A DNA stretch of 64,000 bases from positions 13,961,945-14,025,944 of the forward strand of contig NC_039508.1 of the NCBI RefSeq assembly GCF_003672135.1, in the 5' to 3' direction. Every line of letters starts with the position of its first letter. Within the stretch, counting starts at the first letter, position 1. Below the pieces are notes generated by a model. The model had not been told where the DNA came from, did not search any database, and was given only the letters and a program-made list of their open reading frames with translations. Positions 1-13,600 of the stretch are shown piece after piece. Made by a program: the position numbers and the translations under genes. The stretch comes from Ooceraea biroi. Lineage: Eukaryota > Arthropoda > Insecta > Hymenoptera > Formicidae.

Positions 1-3000
1 CGGGACTTTCGACTGGATCCAGTGCATCAGTCTTTGCTTCGGAGTGGCGCCTTTGTCCTCCCCATCGTCGCCCTCCCACATGGGCATGGAGATCGAGTAG
101 TGCAGGATTAGGGTCCATATCAGGCCGAGGATCAACTTCAACTTGCAATCGACGATGTCCGAAGAGTCTGTGGAACAAAACAAGGATTAAATCTTCCGCG
201 AGCAAAGCCGCCTTAAATTGTAATACGCTGCTATTGCCGGATAGATAATGTCGAAACTTTGGCTGCAATTCAAAAGCGTCGTGTTTACGAAGCTTTCCTA
301 CGTTCGCTTACATTCAGCAATGCCAGATATTAACAAGAGATTGTTTTCCATTGGTAATGCAAAAAAAAAGAAATAGATTTGCGTCAAATTATAAGTTGTA
401 GCATTATAATTTTTATCTTTGTAGAAATCACTATAACTTAGTTTAATATTGCGGTATCAAGTTTGTGCAAAATTCCTTACTTTAATCATATCATTTCAAT
501 TGTAGAAAAGTATGAGTGCATCGATGCTTATTATTATCGATGAGTGAGTAATTTCCTTTTTTCCGAAGAAATTCCATAAAGTTTTCCTTCCTGTTGCGTA
601 AAGCCGGATTATTCATCCGTAGATCGATCATCGTTCAGTTATCCGACGTGAGCAAGAAGAAGAGTGGGCGTTATTAGAGAAATATCTTTCCGTGGTTCGT
701 TTATGGACTCAAGCTGATGCATTCTTTCACAATGCACGCTTCGAAGCGATGCTAACGAAAACCGCGACGTGCATTTGCGCAACGAAAGTGCTAATAGATA
801 TCCTCGACACAGTGATTCACGTGTTGAGCGATCGCCAGACGATCGTAGTAAATATCCGCAGAATCTTTGAATTCTGTGAATTAATTATTCTTCTATGGCA
901 AAGTTATATTTATGCAAATAAAGTATTCAAACTGAACTGATGACGACTTAAAATCATCTAAATTTGAAAACACGGAAATAAAATGAGTAAAATAATAATC
1001 AATTCCTAATGGACAACTCTCTCTTTGATATACGTTTAGAGATCTCTCTTATTAATCTTAAGCCCCGATACTCGACTTCACTTCAACTGACCAACACGTA
1101 AACAGATATGCAGAAGTATACAGCCTTGCACAACGGAAGCATTTGCATAACAAGTACCTGTCTTCTTATATCAATGCGAGATACAAGCAGCGGAAGGCTT
1201 CAGTTTATCATTTTCATCATTAGCATGATAGACATCTCAGGATTAATCAAGATAGTTATAACAAAAAAAGACATTACGACATCGCGCGCGGGCAGTTTTG
1301 ATATAATATTTTAATAATCCAAGCGCGTAAGAAAACAAGAGACCACATTTTATCAAGATCGTGCGGGGATCTCGGCGCCTCCTGGCGTATCCTCCGCAAG
1401 GATAAAAAAAACTCGTGATTGTCTCTCGATCTCTCAAGAATAACGCCGAGGATGCACTCGGGCGTGCGAATTTAGTCGGATCTGAGTCGCCGCGGCTATT
1501 CCTGGCCATCAGTCGACATTCGACATTGTCTCGTCGGTGTTGCTCGCGTGACGAGGAATCGCCGCCACCGGTGACGATTCATCCGGACTATTTTCAGCAA
1601 TTACCGAGAGCTAACTAAGTGATGTCAGCAGAAACGTAGTTAAAGCCGTGACACGTGAACCGGCTAAGCGCCAGATAACTCACCCCCATGACGTCGCATT
1701 ACCGAGATTCTCGAGCGTTCGTCGAGCCATCTTCCACCTACGTAACGCTATGGCTTCGATGTGCAATTCGAATGAAGATTTCTATATCTAAACTGAGATA
1801 TTGGTCTCTACAATTTTGTCTAGAAAAAAGAATAACATTAGCTTAACATCTTGTGCTCGTCTTGGGTCTTGAAAATTTAATTGTCCATAAATTTTGATGT
1901 GATATTAATTTTCGCGTATGTTTGTACCTGTATAAAGAAACATTGACACAATACCTTTCTCTCTGTATGTGCTTTCGTGCCTTGTAACATCATCCGCGCG
2001 ACGACGTAGGTAATACGAAGGGAGAAACGTCTGAGAAACGTAAGATGCTTCCCTTTTGTTTGAATACTCGAAATGAATACCCATTGTCGAGCTTCTCCTT
2101 CGAGACGGAATTCACTTGACCGCAATGCAGGAGTGCATTCGCAAGTGCATGGACAAACGGCAGAGAAAGTCTCGCGCATGGAGACACGTATAAATCAACG
2201 TATTATGTAATTTACATACAACAATAAGCAAAGATAATCTGAAAATTTATATTATTTCTGCTACGTTACTTTTTATTATCTGCTAGTATATTTAGTAAAA
2301 CCAAATCTTAATTAAAAAACTAATTTAAATTTCTTAATTTATGGAATGATTACGCAATATTTAGTTCAAAAATTAATTAAAAACATTTTTCATTGAATGT
2401 TGGATGTAAATTTTGCAAGCAGCAATTGCAGTTTTATTTCATACACAGCTTTTAATTATTATATCGAAATATAATGAATATAAATCCTGAAAAAGATATG
2501 TAATAGGATTTTCATTAATACGGATCGAGTAATGTAGGAGAATCTAGTTAGAACAAATCACGCTAACTTTTCCACTCGCGTACACTAATTCGCTTACTGT
2601 CGACGCATCTTAATGAGCAATAATGTCGGAGAAACCAATTGCATTCCTCGTGATACTAGGTAATGGACATGTTTGCTTCCAATGCGATAGATCTTCATAA
2701 AGCATAATTCTCACAGTGAGATAGGATCTCTCGCGCCAATTACTTGCAAGCATGATCCAGTAAAAAATAAACTCAGCTTTATGTATTGTCCTTTATAAAA
2801 TATTATTAAACCGTTTTAAAAAGAATCTTTTTATAAAAATCTATAATCTTGATAATAATAAAATAACGATATTAATAATTATATGACGCAAGAGACTTAA
2901 AAATAATAAAAAACGTATTAATGATATTACATGTAAAAGTTATACAGTGATACTATTTTTGAGAATGCCGACAGTGAGATCAGTATTCGACCTCAATGAC

Positions 3001-3404
3001 TCAACGCAACGAATTTCAATGTTACTGACACCCATATGTTCAAATAAACGCAACAAGTAAATCTTCATTAAGGAAAAGCACAGCTGGATTAAAGGAGTGA
3101 TATCATCAATCGGATATTTATTTATGCTTAAGTAACAAAATATAAAAATTATATACGATGTAACAATTTTATATCTCCCGAATTATGTGTATACTTTCCT
3201 TATATGTACATGTATACATAATATATACACGTATATACATCTTCATGTATAAATTTATGTATTAATTAATTATGAAATATCAAAGGATCAGAATCGGCTA
3301 ATGGGTTATTTTAAAATATTAAAAATATCTAAATAACATATCTAAGTATCTTTTAAAATATTTAAAAAAATTTTAATATTTTTAAATATTAAAACTATCT
3401 AAAT

Positions 3405-3455
<51 letters not shown>

Positions 3456-4334
3456 ATATATGTATATACAGGGTGAGGCACCTAAAACAGGCCACCTGAA
3501 TATCTCGGCTGTTATTAGTGATAGAAAAAAATGTGTCAGACCAAACTTGCATGGTTTCGAGGGACACATAATTTGTGCTAAATAGTTTTTTATTAGGTGG
3601 ACGCGTAGAGGTCATATGAAGGTCGACTTCGTTTTTTAAATGGTATATGTTTTTTTACGTACCATCTAGTAGAGCGTTTGAAGATGCGCACATTGATCTA
3701 CGGGTCAAAATCATTCAAGGTCACTAAAGGCCAACTGCAAGGGAAAATAATTTACTTTATATTGCCTAGAGTTCTCTGCTATTAAAAATACTGTAAACTC
3801 AGAAATGAAAAAGTTCTAGCCGTTAGAAATTTTTTCTTTTTCCGCGAAGTTCTGAGTTGTTGTTATCATTATTTTTTATATTGCCTAGAGTTCTCTGCTA
3901 TTGAAAATACCGTAAATTCAGAAATGAAAAAGTTCTAGCCGTTAGAAATTTTTTCTTTTCCGAGAAGTTCTGAGTTGTTGATATCTATATTTTTTTATTG
4001 CCTAGAGTTCTCTGTTATTTAAAATACCGTAAATTCAGAAATGAAAAAGTTCTAGCACTTAGAAATTTTAGCCTTCAGTGACCTTGAATGATTTTGACCC
4101 GTAGATCAATGTGCGCATCTTCAAACGCTCTACTAGATGGTACGTAAAAAAACATATCATACCATTTAAAAAAACGAAGTTAACCTTCATATGACCTCTA
4201 CGCGTCCCCTTAATAAACAATTATTTAGAACAAATTATGTGTCCCTCGAAACCATGCAAGTTTGGTCTGACACATTTTTTTCTATCACCAATAACAGCCG
4301 AGATATTCAGGTGGCCTGTTTTAGGTGCCTCACC

Positions 4335-4379
<45 letters not shown>

Positions 4380-7300
4380 TTAATAAAATGTGATTTAAAA
4401 ATACAACAAATAAATATAAACAGTTACTCTGGAGATATAATATTTGATCATTCGTAAAGGGACGATGAAAAATTTATGTCATTGTCACATTAACGAGGTG
4501 ACTATTTGAATATCGTGATTAATGACGGGTCCCAAAGCCGAATTCGATGATGTAACATATAGTCTAGTCTCCATCATAAATATATAGCATCCTGGAATCT
4601 TCCAATAGGAATCGAACAGTTTTAGGTTCCGAGAAACCGAGGATTGCTCTTCAGAAAAAAGAAACTATTAAAATTCGCAGATCGAGAAGCAAGCTTCTTT
4701 ATTACTCTTTCATCTAACCGACAGTAGTCGGAGTGATCTATTCTCGGACCGAGAATCTTTGTTGTGTAAAACGAGGCTTCCAAACGGATCTCTGCAAGCA
4801 CCGTTTCCGACGACGCTTGAACTAGAAGTGAAGAATGAAGAGAAGAACGAATCAGGAGAAAGGGCGCAAACTTTCCTACTTTGCCATTTTCAAACAAAAT
4901 TTCTGCGGAAGAATATTACGGAACAAATACGTGAAGTTTCCAATAGAAAGTAAAAAACTTGTTCAGAAGTGGGATAATTTTATAACTGCTTATTAATAAC
5001 TTCTTTTCACAAAGTGTCAGAAATAAAACATTTCTGGGCAATTATTGATCAGTATACATTCTTCAATTTAATATAATGCAGTTTCCTTTAGAAGTATATT
5101 AAATATACTTAAATATACTTCTTCCATTCATAAAAAGTTTAATTCATTTCTCTTTACAATAATAGGTAATTATTTCATACTGAACAGGTGACTGAAGCTA
5201 ATTTCATTAATGATTAATTTAATAATTAAGCGAACAATTATAACATCGATTTTTGTTTAATGTTAAAGGTATGTGTAATATAATAAATAGCTCAGGAGGC
5301 GAGTTCACGAGCCGCTGAGTCATCCGTTATTCTAATATGCAATTAAAACAGCTCGGACAAGTATCGTGCATAATACACTTGTGCTCGTGTGTGACGTTTT
5401 CAACAACACGTATCCCGTGGCGAGTTTAGACGGTGACGTCATTGATCGTCAAGAGATTACCTCACTGACCAGAGAGAATCCCAGGTTGAACCTCCACCAA
5501 TGAGAACTTTCGATCGTCAAGGTACGATCGACGTGTAGCAACAAACCTGCATTTCTCGAACGATTTAATTATTTTTTTTAATTTTATTCTGATTATTTAT
5601 TTATTTTTAATTTTGTATTAAGTAATAATTTCTCCTCGCTTGAAGTGATGTTTTTTTTACACTAATTACAAAATTTACGTTCACGTATTTTGCGCCTACA
5701 ATATAATATTTTTAATACTCTATTAGAACGTTGCAATATACTCTTATGTTATATTTTATATTATATATTTTCAAGAAACATATAAAATGTTTGCGAAAAA
5801 AGATTCAAAGAAAGAATATAACATTGAGATTTCATCTCAGAAAACCGGTGAAGAATTCTGTCATATCTTTGCTCGGGATATTTACTCATGATACGCGCAA
5901 GATATTTTTCACGAGCTCGTGAAAATGTGATAGGTAAATACATTTCGGCAGTCGTCGAAAATCCGATTTCACGTGTGTGGAGATACAGCCTCGCGTGGTT
6001 CCATGTGAGAGAACATAGTCGTTTAATGTCAAGGTTGCGTTTGAAAGTGAAAGTAATCGCTCTCAATACACGCGCTGCAAATCGTGCGCGGAAATACTAT
6101 TATTATTAGTATCGTGATTTCTCCATACTTATGACCTTACATCAAATTATATCATATCGGAAGTAATTTCAACAGAATATTACGTTCTTAACACACTATT
6201 CATTAAAAAGGAAAGACACATACACATATGTAGAAAATATTTTACAACTGCCTTGAATATGCATTTAATACAATTATTTAATTTTTAATTGTACATATGA
6301 GAGAAAACTCCTCATCTGGAATTTTAAAAAGTTTTAATATTGTAATTCTTCATCATGTAATAGAATAATACATTTACGAATAAAGCTGTAATTAAATATT
6401 GAATTCATTATCGGCTTATCAATCCTCGTATTACTTTTTATACTATTATTATACCATTATTATACCATTATTAAATTATTATTAAATTATAATATAAAAT
6501 ACCGTTACATTTTCCTCTTCATAAGAATTTTTTAGAAAACCTTTTATATATATACATGAACGTTTACTGCGACCCTTTACATGAAAGTCATTAAAATATT
6601 AATTTTAATTATATCACCGCGCTCTTGATATTTCGCAAAAAACAGGATTAAAGAAATGTCGAGAGATCATATCCGCTCGATGTCAAATACGATGTGTTCG
6701 GTTGGAGGGAACCGAGAGAATATCGCGAGAGTCACTCACGTAATGAACGCGAAGAAAGACGTCCGTGATACCAAGGCAAGCTTGACCTTCACCCGATCTA
6801 CATGGGTCCGCCCACTTTTCTTCTTTTGCTCCTTGGTGGACTTCATGGGACCACGTCCCGAGAGGTTTCATGGTGCCTCCTCTCGCGTAATAGCTTGAAT
6901 GTGGCTTCCGCTGATATTCGATAACCGAGCAACTTTTTAATGCCACAATCCTGCGGTTACATCCCGGTCGAGATTGCATTGGCCGAACATCAGGCACATT
7001 AGTCTTTTGACCGACGATTTTTTACCACAGTCCTCGAGGACTTGCGAGCGAGGAAGCACTCGATTCGCAATGCGTATGCTGAATATTTGGTTTGCATTGA
7101 TGCCAAATGGGAAGAAACGAATAGAATATTAAAATAAAAATAAATAAGTTAAATAATTATATAAATTATACAATTAATTATTCAATTTCCACTTTTACCC
7201 CATAGCTTGGTGAAATTTATGAAATAATATTGAGATCTCCAAAGGGACATATTTCTAAAATTGGTTTTTAAAGTTTTGCTTATTTTTCAATTATTTATGG

Positions 7301-10300
7301 CATAAATAATTATATCGCTTGCTGTATAAAACTAAAAGTTAATAAATTGTCAACTTAACAGATTAACATGTTTTCCGTATCTGTGGAGAAGATTGTTTCT
7401 TCTAATTTTTCTTCACGAGACGTGGCTGTGCATTTGCGATCATCAGCACGTCTTGCATTTGCGATATGACAACTGCAGGTTAGAGAACGTAATGACATCA
7501 TCGGTGATATATCTAATTACGTCACTACCAGTCCAGCTTCTTGCTCAAGGATGCGACAAATTGAATAATGTCGTCGAGTAAGTGATCATCAATCTTTCAA
7601 TGACATAAGCTCCCGAAAGTACATGGCATTGTCGTTTCTCAAAGAAACGATTCACTTATTTTAAAGTACTGATGTTTCACTTAAATGTTACAAATGCGGC
7701 TTTTCATGCAATAGATTATCAATCAACAGCATTTTAGCTTCCTCTTTCTTTTGCCAACAAGTGGTTACAGACGTGCACGTGGTCTGACTGATAGCGCAGA
7801 CTCAAAGAACCATACAGTTCTTGTCTGAAATTTTTGTCACTTCTGTCATTAAAAAAAAATCAAATAGTATAAATTTTTATGTAAAATCGATTAACTCAAA
7901 AATAACAATGATCAATCTACTAAAATTAAATTAAATATGTGATAAAAAGGAAAATATATAATGTTTCAATATATTATATGCTATATTACGTTTTGCATAT
8001 AAATATATATTTTGTATAAATGTATTCGTTACATTTCCTGATATTTATATATCTTTTTCATTTTCACAATTTCTTTTCAATGAAAGCTTAATCAAACTCT
8101 ATTTCCAATTTGTCAATATATTTAATTTAAAAATTACGACATACTAACGAGATTTTTAATTAAACTTAATAAGATAGGATAAGATAGACTGACGTAATGT
8201 CAGTTTGTTCACCCGTGAAAAACACGTGAACAGCATTATCCCATCACTACCCTCTGGTTTCCCGGGTAGCCCGGGCGAGCGTCATCGATCCACAACCCTC
8301 TAGCTGTGCTCTACAATCGCTTTTATTTCGACGCTCGATGCATCCGCGCTCAAAAGAAGTTGATCCCGAATCCGGAAGCAGGAGTACGCGAAAATATTCC
8401 ATACGTCATTACATCAACCATGGACGTTCTATGAATTTCACTCAATAATAAAAAATAAGTTACATACGATTTAACCATCTACAGCCGTCTGAACTTCACA
8501 TTTCTTAAGTGTCATCTTTTTTCGGAGACAATCACCGAATCTCTGTTTACGTAAACTTGAAATCTGATAAAGCCTTTTATCACGATATAAAAGAGCCAAT
8601 AATTACACATTCAAATATAGATTCTTTTTCATTCTCATAATCGCGATCGAACGTTGATCAGATGTTATTGAAACGATACCGCAAGTTTTGTCCTTACGTG
8701 TTATCAGTCAGATCTACATTGATCTACGCGTGAGCGAAACGCGCGCGATTAATTATTCGCTGACGCAGGTTCTCAAATTTTACCAATTAATCACCTTTTG
8801 CTCGGCATTTAGACATATTTTTTTTATTCTGCAAAGAAGCGCATACTTAAGGCTAATATTACAAAAAACTTTTGTATAGAAATTATTATATTAATGTAAA
8901 CTCTCTCAGGTAAATGAAGATTAAATTTATATTCTGTATTTAACGCGATGAAAAAGTGTTATAACGAATAAAATATCCTAAAAATAGCGTAGCGCTTTCA
9001 AAAGCTTCATTACATTGCGAGAACTTTAGTCGAAGACATGGAAACGCTCTGTGAAAACGCTTTCTCAAAAATCATACATAATGTACCACGTGTAAAATTT
9101 ACTTTCTCCTAGAATCAACATTTTAATTTTAAACATGGCCTTTACATTCTCTGGCCTTTACTTAATTTCTCAACTTTTCCACTACTAACCTCATCAGCTT
9201 TTTTTTATTACGGTAAATAATTATGTTCACTTTGATATCCATCCGTTGCTTTTATCTAAATAAAGTGCGATATTATATTAAAATAAATCGATAATGTAAA
9301 TCAGTTGACGGTCCACGTTGTTAATAAGTTATCATTATTATAATAATGACATTAATGACATATACGAAAAGACATAATTATAAATATCATTAACGTTAAG
9401 TAGCTATCTGATACGGTATTTCTTACGAAAAATGTCGCAATTTTATGTTTTAACGCTGTAATGTAGAGTGTATATTCTAATATGGAAAATAGATGAAAAA
9501 GTATTATTCTATATTTACATCATGAATATATCACTTGATATGTATTAACATACACATGTGACATTTAAATCTTAATTTTATCTGATCCAAATCTGATTTG
9601 ATATTAATTAATTTAATAAATTCGCTTTTAATATTCTCAAATTTTCATGAAAAAATCTACGGATTTATTCAAAGTACAACATCTATGTATTAACATAAAA
9701 ATTCAATCTATATAAAATCTACCCTATATATACATCCATTGATAAAACCAAACTGGTCTTTCTCTTTTTCTCTCTCTTTCGTCGCAATGGTGACCACCAC
9801 GTGGTGGTGCTGTACATCAAGAAATTTACAAATGGAAATGTAAAGAATAATTATGAATAGAAAATGGATCGTTTGAGTATTGAATATAAATTTTTATCAA
9901 AGTTTATCAGGAATGAAAACTATCTTTTCTTAAGATTGCCGTGTTTTACTCTTAACAAAGATGAAATGCTTCTACGAAGCATTATCAATCTGTCACAATG
10001 TTTCACACATCAAATTCAAAATAACATTTCCATTAGCAACAACCGTTTTTATCTTATGTCTTTTTATAGCAGTATCTAAATTTAAGTACTTTACTATCTA
10101 AATTTAAGTACTTTCTGATTATTTTATCCAAGCACAAATAATCATTACGATTTTACGAAATAATTATGAGGCACATCATCGTTTCTTAGAACGATCAATC
10201 TTCGGATTAGAAGACGCATTACCGGTACCAGACCAAACTCCACAACGATTTTAAAAGAAGAAAAAACTTTATTTTTGTTTAAACATTCCGGAAGCTACGA

Positions 10301-10696
10301 GGACGAATCTATTTTCGCGCTGCGTGATTCAGGACGCACATGGGATTACTCACCGATATTGACGATCCTGATGCCCTCGTCCTCCAGGAACTTAAGAGCG
10401 ACCGACACGTTCTCCAATTTTTGAGAGCGGAATGTGGGCCGCTGGTTGTGTTTCGGCAGCCGCTTTTGCGCGAGCACCTCGATCAGGCTCACCAGTCGGA
10501 GACCATCGGACAGGTCGCATTCCAGGTCGCCAATGTGCCTGTTCACCGCCTTCAGTCGTTCGTTCGCCCATCTCGTGAAGGTGTTCTGCTGGATCCTCTT
10601 CCACTGCGCGTCTTCGGCCAGCTCGCGCTCGTACATCTCGTCCTCCTCCTCCTCGGCGGAGTTCTCGCACTTAACTGACTTATCATTCTCATTCAT
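1..10696 (-). CDS. Filamin (cheerio/FLNA-like), N-terminal part of the actin-binding domain, two exons, partial
   Basis: Filamins cross-link actin filaments and tie them to membrane proteins. Exon 1 is 10354-10696: the ATG at 10696 sits in an ATAAAATG context and opens with an acidic run (EEEEDE) followed by the start of calponin-homology domain 1 (WKRIQQNTFTRWANERLK, then LSDGLRLVSLIEVL). The donor is G|GTGAGT. Exon 2 is 1-167, entered through a TTCCACAG acceptor; it continues CH1 with KLKLILGLIWTLILHYSISM and TPKQRLMHWIQSK, close to vertebrate filamin. The junction is phase 1 and makes an Asp codon. The remaining gene (rest of CH2 and the Ig-like repeats) lies left of the window. The 10.2 kb intron is typical of a regulated first coding intron. 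Family assignment is firm from the CH1 sequence; the choice of filamin over other CH1 proteins rests on the HYSISMPMW signature. Confidence 0.93.
3469..4337. mobile_element. Non-autonomous foldback/MITE-like element with about 262-bp terminal inverted repeats
   Basis: The left end CAGGGTGAGGCACCTAAAAC (from 3469) is the inverted copy of the right end (to 4337). The similarity runs on for about 262 bp on each side (3469-3730 and 4076-4337) with a few mismatches. Both ends abut TA inside (TA)n microsatellites, which fits a TA target duplication as in Tc1/mariner-type elements. The 345-bp centre consists mostly of three tandem copies of an approximately 118-bp unit. No transposase is encoded; the two short ORFs here are just the arms read in opposite directions. 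Superfamily assignment is an inference from the TA flank only. Confidence 0.8.
3761..4068. repeat. Three tandem copies of an approximately 118-bp unit inside the foldback element
   Basis: The phrase ATTGCCTAGAGTTCTCTG recurs at 3761, 3880 and 3997, giving periods of 119 and 117 bp. Each copy carries on with a stretch containing AGAAATGAAAAAGTTCTAG and then TTAGAAATTTTTTCTTTT. The third copy is cut short before the right arm starts. Confidence 0.85.
5434..5441. promoter_or_regulatory. Perfect CRE/ATF octamer TGACGTCA
   Basis: The palindromic CREB/ATF consensus TGACGTCA occurs in filamin intron 1, within a patch of higher complexity (5290-5540). It is a sequence match only; one such 8-mer is expected by chance in roughly this length of DNA. 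Confidence 0.3.
9793..9808. promoter_or_regulatory. 16-bp perfect palindrome centred on an E-box (CACGTG)
   Basis: ACCACCACGTGGTGGT is perfectly self-complementary and has a CACGTG core, the type bound by Myc/Max, USF and CLOCK-family bHLH dimers. It lies 545 bp downstream of the filamin exon 1 donor, in the first intron. Function is not shown. Confidence 0.35.
10073..10114. repeat. 22-bp tandem duplication
   Basis: TATCTAAATTTAAGTACTTT followed by AC is repeated immediately; the second copy matches over 20 bp. It lies in filamin intron 1, 240 bp from exon 1. Confidence 0.8.
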
Positions 10697-13600
10697 TTTA
10701 TCGGCCGGTCCGCTGCTACGCTCTCACGAACGAGGATGGTGGGGTAAGCGCCCCTGTGTTGGTGCCTGTGGGTCACAGTGTTGGTGGTGGAGACCACTAT
10801 CAATGACGGGGATGACGCGCGTCCGTGTTGGTGTTTCGGGGAGCAGCGATGGGCACGAACTGAAGTTGAGATGATTTGGGATTTTACGGGTACCTTCGCT
10901 CCAAGAAGTAACGACGCCTGCTGCTGCCGTGTGCGTAAAGTTTATGACTGGCTTGTTTGTTGATGTATCAGCTGATCTCAAGGTCTACACGCAAGTTTGA
11001 TTTGGATCATTGAATTTATTCCGATTCCGTGGATGCTTGAATGGGGTTTATTTTGAATATACTTGTTATATATATTATATTGTGAATGTATAATAATACG
11101 AGTCTGATGTTTCTCAAAATTGAAATAAAATGTTTCGCAATGCAGCTAAAATTTACATAAAAGTAACGAAAATTTATGTAATGTTTACCCTATGATATTA
11201 CCTACTTCACATAAAAGTTATAATTTATTATTATTATTCTTTTCTTATCCCATTTATGCTATTCCAAATTCTGATTTAGCAAACACTTTAGCAACAGGCG
11301 TCAATATTACTCGGAAGAGCCTCGTGTCCATCACTAGCACGCGAGCACGCACACCTGTGCAATTATCGGAGAGGAGGTAGGTATCGGTGAATCTACCTGC
11401 ACGTATGAGTGCCGGCGAGTTGGACGCGCACGTGTGAGTGTGCGCGCGCGTGGTACTGGATGCTGACACGATCAGCTGGAGCAACTCCGTTTCTGCGCGG
11501 TCTGCTGACGGATCACGGAGTTTGTTCACAGCGGAGGTTGCACTTCGGATCACTAGGGATGCGTTTAGTCAAGAGGCTTTCCTTGCGAGCGATATCTCGT
11601 CTCCTTGAAGCGCCTTTTCGGGTTACTCGTCCTGATTCGCAGCGACGATTCACCTGCACCGCGAAATGTCGCGATTAAATGATTGCCGGCGATCGAAAAA
11701 ATAAGATACGGTTCGATCAAAAGGCGATCTTGTGTACGATGTTACATAAAATTCCAATCATCAATCAATTCTTATGTGTTAATATAATTTGTAACGTATA
11801 TATTACAAAACACTTAATGACGAAGAACTGTCCTATTCCTATTAAATTTAAAATTGTTCGTTATGAAACCGTGTGTGGAAAATTAACAATTTGAGCGGAA
11901 ATTTAAGCGATGAAGCGCGAACGCATTATTTCCTGTTAATGAACGTCAGATTCTGATTGTCAGATACACAATTGATTGGATCGAGTTCGTGAACGTGCGT
12001 CGGATCGATCAGTCGCGCTCGAATGAAGTGCACGTGTTCGGCTGAACTGTCCCTCCTCAACATGACTTACGTTTGGCCTATCCGTAAATAAAATGCCTAA
12101 TTATAAATAGCGGCACATTCAGGGGAAGCTACATCTTCCCCCGTGTATGTACATCTTTCTTTCTATACTCGTTTTTGAATCAATATATATTATGTTCTTT
12201 GTTGAGAAAATGTTTACATTTAAATCTCGAGGAAAACTTAAGAAGATAATATATTCTAATTTATTAAATAATTTATTTGCAAATTCCGGAAAACGAAAAG
12301 CTATTCCGTATTAGAATGAAATTTGCAGTTTTTTGAACAATTATTGGATTTTACGCTCATAATGAAAATTAATCGGACACACGCTAAATTACGATTCGCG
12401 ACGCGCGTGCCAAGGTATTTTTGGTACGCGCATGTATACGTGACTTTTTTCCAAGGTCTGATATTACATCCGAAAGATGAACTTCATAAGTGCGAACATT
12501 GTCTGAAACTTGAATACAATTTCCACCGTTTACTCGCAGTTTTCCTATTACAGAGAGACAGTTTAATTTATAAGAAATCAGAAATTGTATATAAATTAAT
12601 ATTAAATACAAGAATGAATAAGGAAATGATTGTATAAAACGTATCCTCTTATTGAATGCATCCCGCCATCATGTGTAAAAAGTGTTCGACTGTCTGCATA
12701 AAAAAATATAAATTTCTACGAAATCATTATATTACATATTAACTAAAAATTCCGAAGAGAATATTACATTATTAATAAAACTCGTAACGATATATATTTA
12801 ATACATTTATATTGTATACTATGTTATCTATAATTATCTATAAAAGCTGCTACGGAATGACGCGATGATGTTAAAATACGTTTTTTTTTTATCTCGACAC
12901 TTCAAAGTCAAGGAGGTTCAAGATACCACTTCACAAATAGAGACCGATCAAACTGTCATCGAATTTAAACATTTTATCACCTACTTTTTCTATTTCAAAA
13001 CATGGCTCACATCGAATCTATTTTTCGATTAAATTATACGAATAATATACAAGTAAGTAAGTAACTAAAACAATCGTCGTAGAGATGCACAGTATATTTC
13101 TTCTTAAGAAGGTCTCACGTTCGAATATATTTTATCTCACATGATTGAGTGATTCCCTATCAGCAGTAAACGAAAAACTGTCGACGAAATCGCATCTTCT
13201 CGCGGATCTCTCTTATTTCATTTAAAATCATCATCATTCTGCAAAAGCATGTTGCACTCGGATTGTACAAAAAAATTGTAAAGATAAATTGCGAATAAAT
13301 TATGAGAGTAAATCTCTCTTGCAATTAAATGATCTCGTTATCTTTTTTACGAATTCTAACAAATGTAACATCTCTTCTTTAAAGCAAAGTCATAATTACG
13401 TCTGAGAGACGTGCTTTTTGCTTTCCAAATCCGTAATCGACGCACATGCACAACACATACCTGATCCGAACCAAATGCCGAGAGCTGATAAATCTTATTA
13501 AAAAGGAACACTTTAAGCACTAGGAATCTAACGAGATATTATTGCTGTTAACATGGCGGTCAAACTCTACGTCGTTGAACTTGAATTAATTTATGTGATT

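Larger units (their letters stand above)
168..10353 (-). other. Large first coding intron of filamin
   Basis: This 10.2 kb stretch is AT-rich and has no ORF that resembles a known protein; those present are 60-110 codons long and low in complexity. It holds the long-TIR element at 3469-4337, (TA)n runs, a perfect CRE-like octamer at 5434-5441 and a 16-bp palindrome with an E-box at 9793-9808. Some sections (about 1340-1800, 6650-7030 and 8200-8400) are richer in G+C and CpG than their surroundings and could be enhancers or alternative 5' exons, but nothing proves this. Confidence 0.7.

Noticed and set aside
692..940. 82-codon ORF in filamin intron 1 as a gene
   Set aside because: No similarity, no splice partners that I can place, and it lies in a long intron with many chance frames.
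3382..4376. Two similar ORFs of 61-77 codons in opposite orientation
   Set aside because: They are the two arms of the inverted-repeat element translated outward, not genes.
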